Shown one piece after another: positions 23,377 to 28,311 of a stretch of 28,311 nt of DNA. The stretch lies in assembly GCA_965646445.1 (NCBI GenBank), contig CBFFZW010000050.1, forward strand, positions 1 to 28,311, given 5' to 3'. The notes under the pieces were generated by a model. That model saw only the letters and a list, made by a program, of their open reading frames with translations. It was not told the origin of the DNA and did not search any database. The position numbers and the translations under genes are program-made. Source of the stretch: UBA11524 sp965646445. Its GTDB lineage: Bacteria > Bacillota > Clostridia > Christensenellales > Aristaeellaceae. How positions within the stretch are numbered: the first letter of the stretch is position 1; each line of letters begins with the position of its first letter.

Positions 23377-23493
23377 AATCCGGGTTGGGGGCGCTGCCCC
23401 CGGGGCCCCCGCGAAGGGGCTTCGCCCCTCTCGACTCCCGTCTCGCGGCGTGGTGCAAAGCCTTCGGCCTATGTTTCGTGCGCGTGGGGGGCA

Positions 23494-23558
23494 GGGGTTT
23501 CGCGCTGCGGCGCGACCAAAGGGCTTTCCGATCGCCCTTTGGAATCCTTCGGGGCCCG
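23494..23558 (+). repeat. 65-bp dispersed repeat, copy 1
   Basis: This contains CGCGCTGCGGCGCG and a hairpin AAAGGGC / GCCCTTT. It matches 24122-24186 at a constant offset of 628 with about five substitutions. Confidence 0.85.
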
Positions 23559-23703
23559 CAACTATAAGTGATTTGGAAGTTGCAAGGCGGGCTGCCCTGC
23601 GGGGGCCCTGGCGGCTTCGTCGGGCCCGCTTGGGAACTGGCTGTGCCAGTTCCACAACCCTCATTGCAATCACAGACACCTGTTTCATAACCTATATTAG
23701 GAA

Positions 23704-23772
23704 CCACAGGTTCCAGTCCCATGTGCAACCACGTTGCGAAGCCCTACCAGACGAGAATCCCGCTGCCTGCTG
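23704..23772 (+). repeat. 69-bp direct repeat, copy 1
   Basis: This begins with ccacaggt and contains ccagtcccatgtgcaaccac and gcgaagccctaccagacgag. It is repeated 99 bases further on with few differences. Confidence 0.87.
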
Positions 23773-23802
23773 CAACCAGCTGGCCTCATAGCGCTGGATT
23801 TT

Positions 23803-23871
23803 CCACAGGTACCAGTCCCATGTGCAACCACGCCGCGAAGCCCTACCAGACGAGAACCACGCCGCCTGCTG
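23803..23871 (+). repeat. 69-bp direct repeat, copy 2
   Basis: This is the partner of 23704-23772 at offset 99. Two copies only, so it is not a CRISPR array. Confidence 0.87.
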
Positions 23872-23970
23872 GACACTCACCTGTTCCAATGGAGGTGGAC
23901 GACCGCCCCTGCGAGGCGGTATTAGCTGGTAGCTTGGTTATAGCCACACGCAACATGCTATGCCACGGGG

Positions 23971-24025
23971 GGCCTGGGGGCGGCTGGCATTAAACTCTAC
24001 TTGCAGTTAAAGCCGCCCCCAGACC
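23971..24025. repeat. Long inverted repeat (15-bp arms)
   Basis: GGCCTGGGGGCGGCT (23971-23985) pairs with AGCCGCCCCCAGACC (24011-24025), 14 of 15 positions, over a 25-base AT-rich loop. It could terminate transcription or be one end of a small element. Confidence 0.75.
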
Positions 24026-24031
24026 TCTTTG

Positions 24032-24055
24032 CTACTTTCTCCGTGGAGAAAGTAG
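24032..24055. repeat. Perfect hairpin, 10-bp stem
   Basis: CTACTTTCTC - CGTG - GAGAAAGTAG. A perfect stem with a 4-base loop, seven bases after the previous inverted repeat. Confidence 0.85.
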
Positions 24056-24071
24056 AACCATTATCAACGAG

Positions 24072-24104
24072 AGCCTTGCAAGGGAAAAGCATCCTTGCAA
24101 GGCT
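24072..24104. terminator. Perfect hairpin, possible terminator
   Basis: AGCCTTGCAAGG (24072-24083) and CCTTGCAAGGCT (24093-24104) form a 12-bp stem with a 9-base loop; TTCTTTA follows on the plus strand. Each arm is itself largely palindromic. It lies far from the gpsA stop, so a terminator role is uncertain. Confidence 0.5.
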
Positions 24105-24121
24105 TCTTTACATTCAAGCAT

Positions 24122-24186
24122 GGGGTTCCGCGCTGCGGCGCGGCCAAAGGGCTTTCCGGTCGCCCTTTGGAAACCTTCGGAGCCCG
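24122..24186 (+). repeat. 65-bp dispersed repeat, copy 2
   Basis: This is the partner of 23494-23558. A further shortened piece of the same hairpin (ggctttccaatgctctttgg) follows at about 24195. Confidence 0.85.
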
Positions 24187-24355
24187 ACTCTTGAGGCTTT
24201 CCAATGCTCTTTGGAAACCTTCGCCCCCTGCAGCACCGGATTTGTCCATCATCCCTGGATACCTTTCCCCCCCACCCCAACAAACCAAACCAGCGCCCAG
24301 GCCGACATCCGCATGTCAGTCCGGGCGCTGGTTTCATCAGCGGCAGGCCGAGCCA

Positions 24356-24952
24356 TCACGGCTCAAAATCCAGCAAGAACCGCCCGCAGGCATTGATGAG
24401 CAGGGTCTCCCCGCTGTGATAGACCCGATCCTTCTGTCCGCCGTAGCGCAGGTGAACATGGCCAAAGGCCCAGTACCGGGGCTTATAGCGCCTCAATACA
24501 TACTGAAAGGCCTCAAAGCCGCGATGGGTGACGTTGTCCTCGTCGCCGATGCCCCGCACCGGGGCGTGGCTGACCACGATATCCACGCCCTTGTGGAGCA
24601 TCAGCTGCCAGCGCAATTTCATGATGCGGGCCATCATCTGACTCTCGGTGTACTGATGAGGGCCGGGGCTGTACCGCGGCGAGCCTCCCAGCCCCATGAT
24701 CCGAAGCCCCCCGACATTCACCACCCGATCCTCAATGCACTCGCAGCCCTCCGGCGGGTTGCGCTCGTACTTCCCGTCATGGTTGCCGTGGACATAGAGC
24801 ACCCGCGCCCGGCTCATGGTCACCAGAAAGCGCAGATAGGCCGGATCCAGGTCGCCGCAGGATATGATGATGTCGATGCCGTCCAGCCGTCCAGGCTGAT
24901 AATACTCCCACAGATAGTCGGACTCCTCGTCGGAAATCAGCAGGATTTTCAT
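24356..24952 (-). CDS. Metallophosphoesterase (calcineurin-like)
   Basis: The protein has 198 residues. The ATG at 24952 overlaps the stop of the upstream gene (ATGA), so translation is coupled; a longer frame reaching into that gene is not needed. Motifs of the binuclear metal phosphoesterase fold are SDEES (Asp8), SCGDLD (Asp34), YVHGNHD (56-59), VSHAP (His129) and FGHVHL (His165, His167). The first motif, normally D-x-H, reads D-E-E here, so one metal ligand is Glu10 in place of His. This variant is, to my knowledge, widespread in a Firmicutes subfamily with PPEGC and GLGGSPRYSPGPHQYTE segments, also present here. It should hydrolyse a phosphoester in the cytosol; the substrate is unknown. 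It is co-expressed with the fusion protein gene ahead of it. Confidence 0.88.
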   Translation of the reverse strand: MKILLISDEESDYLWEYYQPGRLDGIDIIISCGDLDPAYLRFLVTMSRARVLYVHGNHDGKYERNPPEGCECIEDRVVNVGGLRIMGLGGSPRYSPGPHQYTESQMMARIMKLRWQLMLHKGVDIVVSHAPVRGIGDEDNVTHRGFEAFQYVLRRYKPRYWAFGHVHLRYGGQKDRVYHSGETLLINACGRFLLDFEP

Positions 24953-26907
24953 GGCGCGGCCTCCGTTTCCGGCGGCAGCTGATCCCGGTAAAGGCCCAGC
25001 AGCCGCACCAGCTGGCGGGAAGCCGGCAGCAGCTGGTCGAAGGCGGGAATTTCGCCGTCCACATGATCGCACAGCCAATCCATGTTCATGATTTCCTCCG
25101 GGCTGAACCAGGCCGAGCCGTCGTTGCGCACCGTACCCGCCTGATCGCGTATGGCACAGTGGAAGGGCGCGAAGGTGCCGCTGACGATGCCGCTTTTCAG
25201 GATGTCCGCCAGCTGGCGCACCCCGGCGGGCAGCGCGTCGCTCAGCGCCACGTCAATCACGCCGCTGTTCATGCCCCACCAGTAGTTCACCGCCTGATCG
25301 GCGCCCTTGGCGCTCAGGGCCTCCCAGCCGCCGCTGAAAATGCTGCGCACCACCTTCTCGTAAAAGCTGCCCCAGTTCCAGCAGGGGGAGGCCAGGGGCT
25401 GAAGCCCGCCCTGGCCGTCAATGCGGTAAGCGCCCCACTCCCAGGCGAAGTTCAGCCCTTCCCCGGCGGCGGTTTCCCGGTTGGAAATCACGTTCACGCC
25501 CTCCGCCAGCAGCTCAGCCACATGATCCCCCGGCAGGCATGACCACCGCAGGGAAACGCGGACATCGGGGTTCACCATCCGCGCGCCCAGGGCGAAGGCG
25601 TTGATGCTGGCGCTGGCGCCAGCGATGGGGTAATTGGCCACGAAGCCGATCCGGTTCCCTCCGGCCATGGCCCCCGCGATGGCCCCGATGATGAACTTGG
25701 CCTCGTACATGCGGCTGTAATAGGTGCGCACCCCGGTATAGGGCATGGACAGCGCGCAGTTCATCACCTTTACGCCGGGATGGCGGGCCGCAATTTGACG
25801 GCAGGCGTCCATCAGCGGCGGCGTGGTGGCGAAGATGACCTGGGCGCCCTTGCCCACGGCCTCCTCCATGGTTTCCACGGCGTTTTGCGGCGCGCAGACG
25901 TAGCTGCTGACGCTGACGCGGTCGCCCATGACGGCCTCCAGATGCTTGCGGCCCAGATCATGCGCCGCCGTCCAGCTGCTCTTGCGGGGATCAAAGGTAT
26001 GGACAAAGGCGACGCTCAGGCGCTGAGGCTTTCCCAGACCCAGCGCCTGGAGCAGGCCGGGCTTTTCCTTTTCCTCCGTGGGGTCGGTGCTGACGGCGAT
26101 GGGCGTCCCCCGAGCCAGCACCCGCAGATCGGGCCAGATGGCGGCAAGGCTCTTGGCCACCTCCGCCGCCGACATCCGTTCCAGATCGGCCATGGCGTAG
26201 ACCTTCAGCCAGGCCAGCAGCGCGTCGCCGGCCGCCAGGGGCAGGGCCTCCGCGTTGGCCTTGTCAAAGGCGTCCCGGAAGGGGCGATAGGCCTGCAGGA
26301 AGACCCTGCGCTCATCCTCCGTCCACACATGCGCCGGCGCGAAGCCCAGCGCGGCCTGCAGTCTGGCATAGCCGCCCTGGAGGGCAAAGGCCACGTCATA
26401 TATTTTGCTCAGCTGATAGAAGGCCATGAATTCATAATAAATCTGAACCTCCTGGCTGTTGGCGTAGGCGGGAATCAGCCGGGTGACGATGCCGGGGATG
26501 GTCGCCGCGCCATAGCTTTTCAGCACGCTGACCCGCTTGTTGCCTTCGGTGACGTAAAACCGGCCCATGTACTCGCTGCAAATGATGGGATCCTTGATCC
26601 CGACGGTATCCAGGTGCGCGGTGCACAGGTTGATCCACTTTTCCGCGAACTCCGTCCCCATTTCCAGCAGAGGCATGAAATTCCCCGCGAAGGCCGACTT
26701 CCGCCCCGCCGTGGTGGTGCCCACAATCTGATCCATGGGGATGTCCACCAGGCCGATGTACGCCCGCCCGGCACACATTTCCTCGCTGAAAATCTCATCC
26801 AGCACCTGAGGATAGGGATAGCTCCCGCGGATGACGCAGCTGCGGTAATACCGCTGGCCCAGTTTCAGCGCATAGGTGTATTGGTTGATCGCTTCCGGTC
26901 TGCTCAC
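24949..26907 (-). CDS. Cytosolic fusion of a ParB-like domain and a BMP-type ligand-binding domain
   Basis: The protein has 652 residues from the GTG at 26907, which has GGAGGAGGAGG (26924-26914) six bases upstream; the ATG at 26946 has no such site. There is no signal peptide. The first third contains a ParB/sulfiredoxin-like segment: GLVDIPMDQIVGTTTAGRKS, DPIICSEYMGRFYVTEGNKR and VSVLKSYGA, matching the 'EGNhR..al..l' core of ParB-type domains. A helical region follows. From about residue 299 the protein resembles the basic-membrane-protein (BMP/Med) family of nucleoside-binding proteins: RLSVAFVHTFDPRKSSWTAA, GAQVIFATTPPLMDACRQIA, ARTYYSRMYEAKFIIGAIAG-like sequence, IGFVANYPIAGASASINAFA and the later NWGSFYEKVVRSI. 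Binding proteins of ABC transporters are exported; this one is not, so it is more likely an intracellular sensor or enzyme-like protein. Confidence 0.82.
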   Translation of the reverse strand: MSRPEAINQYTYALKLGQRYYRSCVIRGSYPYPQVLDEIFSEEMCAGRAYIGLVDIPMDQIVGTTTAGRKSAFAGNFMPLLEMGTEFAEKWINLCTAHLDTVGIKDPIICSEYMGRFYVTEGNKRVSVLKSYGAATIPGIVTRLIPAYANSQEVQIYYEFMAFYQLSKIYDVAFALQGGYARLQAALGFAPAHVWTEDERRVFLQAYRPFRDAFDKANAEALPLAAGDALLAWLKVYAMADLERMSAAEVAKSLAAIWPDLRVLARGTPIAVSTDPTEEKEKPGLLQALGLGKPQRLSVAFVHTFDPRKSSWTAAHDLGRKHLEAVMGDRVSVSSYVCAPQNAVETMEEAVGKGAQVIFATTPPLMDACRQIAARHPGVKVMNCALSMPYTGVRTYYSRMYEAKFIIGAIAGAMAGGNRIGFVANYPIAGASASINAFALGARMVNPDVRVSLRWSCLPGDHVAELLAEGVNVISNRETAAGEGLNFAWEWGAYRIDGQGGLQPLASPCWNWGSFYEKVVRSIFSGGWEALSAKGADQAVNYWWGMNSGVIDVALSDALPAGVRQLADILKSGIVSGTFAPFHCAIRDQAGTVRNDGSAWFSPEEIMNMDWLCDHVDGEIPAFDQLLPASRQLVRLLGLYRDQLPPETEAAP

Positions 26908-26987
26908 CGTGAACCTCCTCCTCCGTGCCGGAAAGGGCATTGCCACGTCCTGATCGGGCGATCCTTTCCGGCCATCGGTTACGCCCT

Positions 26988-27015
26988 ATTATAGCATGTT
27001 TTCCGAAGGACGCAA
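26988..27015 (-). promoter_or_regulatory. Promoter of the ParB/BMP fusion operon
   Basis: On the minus strand TATAAT (26993-26988) is preceded at 16 bases by TTGCGT (27015-27010). The -10 is perfect, the -35 partial. It is divergent to the promoter at 27025-27053, only ten bases apart. Confidence 0.68.
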
Positions 27016-27024
27016 GGGCGTCCA

Positions 27025-27053
27025 TTGACGCTGCGGCAGCGGCGTTGTATAAT
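27025..27053 (+). promoter_or_regulatory. Promoter of the rRNA methyltransferase gene
   Basis: TTGACG (27025-27030), 17 bases, TATAAT (27048-27053). The expected transcript start is about 30 bases ahead of the start codon. Confidence 0.85.
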
Positions 27054-27088
27054 GATATGACGCTTACCACCGCAAAAGGAGCATGGTC

Positions 27089-28311
27089 ATGCCTGATCGA
27101 ACCGTTTCCCCGCCTTCACGCGACATCCGCTTCACCTGTCCCGTGGCCGCCCGCTGCGGCGGCTGCCAGCTCACCCGCCTGAGCTACCGGGAACAGCTCC
27201 AATGGAAGCAGCGCCGGGTTCAGGAGCTGCTGGGCTCCCTTTGCCCGGTGGAACCCATCATCGGCATGGAGCATCCCTTCAACTACCGCAACAAGGTTCA
27301 CGCGGTGCTGGCAACGGACAAGCGGGGCGACGCCGTCAGCGGCGTTTACGCGGCCGGTACCCATCGGGTCGTCCCGGTGAAGCACTGCCTGATCGAGGAT
27401 AGCCGGGCGGATCGCATCATCCAGACCATCGTCAGCCTGCTCAAGCCCTTCCGGCTCCGGGTCTACAACGAATACACCCATCGGGGCTTCCTGCGGCATG
27501 TGGTCATCCGCACCGGCCATCACACCGGGCAGATCATGGTGGTGCTGGTGGCCACCAGCCTGGAATTTCCCGGCCGGAAGGCCTTCGTGGCCGCGCTGCT
27601 GGAAAAGCACCCGGAAATCACCACCATCGTCCTCAACCTCAACCAGAGGGAAACCAGCATGGTTCTGGGCAAAAAAGAAATCACCCTCTACGGCGAGGGC
27701 TTCATGGAGGACGAACTATGCGGCAAGGTCTTCCGCATATCGCCCCAGTCCTTTTACCAGGTCAACGCCCGGCAGACCGAAACGCTCTATCGCACCGCCA
27801 TCGACCTGGCAGGGCTCACCGGGCGCGAAACCCTGGTGGACGCCTACTGCGGCACCGGCACCATCGGCCTGTGCGCCTCGGATCATATCGCCCGCCTGAT
27901 CGGTGTGGAGCTGAACGCCGACGCCGTGAAGGACGCCCGTGAGAACGCCCGCCGCAACCAGGTGCGCAACGCCGCCTTCTATTGCGACGACGCGGGCCGT
28001 TTCATGGTGCGGATGGCGAAGGAGGGCTTGGTGCCGGACGTGGTGATGATGGATCCGCCCCGGGCGGGCTCCGACGAGCCCTTCCTGCGCTCCCTGCTGA
28101 CCCTGGCCCCTCCCCGGATCGTTTATGTCTCCTGCAACCCCGAAACCCTGGCCCGGGATGCCGCCTTCCTGGACAAGGGCGGCTATCAGGTCATCAAGGC
28201 CGTGCCGGTGGATATGTTCCCAGGGACGGAGCATGTGGAGACGGTTGTTTGTCTGTCCCAACAAAAACCGGATGATGTGATCCGAGTCGGGCTGGACCTG
28301 GATGATCTGGA
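27089..28311 (+). CDS. rlmD: 23S rRNA (uracil-5-)-methyltransferase, RlmD/RumA type (3' end outside window)
   Basis: The frame is open from 27083 to the right edge. ATG 27089 is chosen because AAGGAG (27075-27080) then lies eight bases upstream; ATG 27083 would be only two bases away. The protein begins directly with the iron-sulfur Cys motif (CPVAARCGGCQ, fourth Cys in HCLIED), without the TRAM domain of the long forms. Then come the recognition domain, FRISPQSFYQVNARQTETLY, the SAM-binding motif LVDAYCGTGTIGL, GVELNADAVKDARENA, MMDPPRAGSD, and the catalytic YVSCNPETLARD whose Cys attacks uracil C6. The normal C-terminus HVETVVCLSQ is reached near 28260, but the frame goes on (QKPDDVIRVGLDLDDL) beyond the window edge, so an extra C-terminal part exists. 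It methylates uracil in 23S rRNA (U1939 in E. coli; Firmicutes RlmCD modifies two sites). The exact site is not shown by sequence. Confidence 0.93.
   Translation, partial: MPDRTVSPPSRDIRFTCPVAARCGGCQLTRLSYREQLQWKQRRVQELLGSLCPVEPIIGMEHPFNYRNKVHAVLATDKRGDAVSGVYAAGTHRVVPVKHCLIEDSRADRIIQTIVSLLKPFRLRVYNEYTHRGFLRHVVIRTGHHTGQIMVVLVATSLEFPGRKAFVAALLEKHPEITTIVLNLNQRETSMVLGKKEITLYGEGFMEDELCGKVFRISPQSFYQVNARQTETLYRTAIDLAGLTGRETLVDAYCGTGTIGLCASDHIARLIGVELNADAVKDARENARRNQVRNAAFYCDDAGRFMVRMAKEGLVPDVVMMDPPRAGSDEPFLRSLLTLAPPRIVYVSCNPETLARDAAFLDKGGYQVIKAVPVDMFPGTEHVETVVCLSQQKPDDVIRVGLDLDDL

Larger units (their letters stand above)
23377..24355. repeat. Non-coding island of hairpins and direct repeats
   Basis: Nearly 1 kb without a credible gene. 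Open frames here lack ribosome binding sites and are by-products of GC-rich or repeated sequence. The part just after gpsA is a row of short perfect hairpins, for example AAGGGC-tct-GCCCTT (from 23359, inside the gene end) and GGGGGC-gct-GCCCCC (23387-23401). Further on are two 65-bp units, two 69-bp units and three larger hairpins, listed separately. The structure suggests an accumulating chromosomal repeat family (possibly REP/MITE-like) that may also act as a bidirectional terminator between gpsA and the converging phosphoesterase gene. Confidence 0.75.

Noticed and set aside
22198..23688. Minus-strand open frame of about 500 codons
   Set aside because: Antisense to gpsA and the repeat island; low-complexity Gly/His/Arg product.
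23704..23871. Possible CRISPR array
   Set aside because: Only two copies of a 69-bp unit with a 30-base gap and no cas genes nearby.
24001..24396. Small open frames in the repeat island
   Set aside because: They run through hairpins and repeats, differ in frame between repeat copies and lack ribosome binding sites.
25780..26994. Plus-strand open frame of about 400 codons
   Set aside because: Antisense to the ParB/BMP fusion gene, with no ribosome binding site or domain.

Overview
The window looks like a chromosomal segment of a Bacillota (Clostridia-type) bacterium. The evidence is near-consensus sigma-A promoters (TTGACA-N17-TATAAT at 18591-18619), AGGAGG-type ribosome binding sites including two that support TTG starts, short Lys-rich signal peptides, and protein families typical of anaerobic Clostridia. 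Genus cannot be read from the sequence alone. The right half (about 14.86 kb to the end) is GC-rich and dense with housekeeping or metabolic genes. The left half (1 to about 14.86 kb) is a mosaic of GC-rich Rhs-core pieces and visibly AT-richer 'tips', the usual sign of a polymorphic-toxin locus.

Region 1 (1-14859) is a tandem array of Rhs/YD-repeat C-terminal cassettes, all on the + strand. Four pieces of one Rhs core end (at 1, 1806, about 4212 and 9466) share the MLNLRARQYE anchor. Each is followed by a different C-terminal tip, and each tip by a different small gene, the likely immunity protein. Tip A (2-928) is unrecognised with a weak cysteine-peptidase look and is followed by an exported RCC1-repeat protein. 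Tip B (1830-3074) is unrecognised and followed by an exported protein. Tip C (4261-6924) has a Thr-Pro linker and a small possibly RNase-like end, and is followed by a protein with no signal peptide. A core-less module (7765-8682) carries a Tox-REase-5 nuclease followed by an Imm52-like protein. Tip D (9433-11256) carries an NlpC/P60-like domain and is followed by an exported WG-repeat protein. A second exported WG-repeat gene (12874-14418) and shredded remnants close the array. Partners of the cytosolic nuclease-type tips lack signal peptides, while partners of the peptidase-like tip D and the weakly peptidase-like tip A have them. This suggests immunity proteins are sorted to the compartment where the toxin acts. 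Two toxins are each cut by one in-frame stop codon, and a 423-bp near-identical duplication (7503-7925 and 14159-14581) records recent recombination.

Region 2 (14860-18619, - strand) reads as one operon: ROK-family repressor, ROK sugar kinase, then a sugar ABC transporter binding protein that is frameshifted in a G7 run. A consensus promoter and a 29-bp near-palindrome lie in front of it. The permease genes expected after the binding protein are absent; the Rhs array begins there.

Region 3 (18830-22062, - strand) holds a Gfo/Idh/MocA oxidoreductase with its own promoter, then a MarR regulator and citrate synthase pair ending at a clear terminator. Region 4 (22255-24355) holds gpsA (+) followed by nearly 1 kb of non-coding, hairpin-rich repeats. 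Region 5 (24356-27015, - strand) is a translationally coupled pair: a cytosolic ParB-like/BMP-type binding-domain fusion and a metallophosphoesterase. Region 6 (27025-end, +) is a divergent 23S rRNA uracil-5-methyltransferase gene (RlmD type) running off the window.
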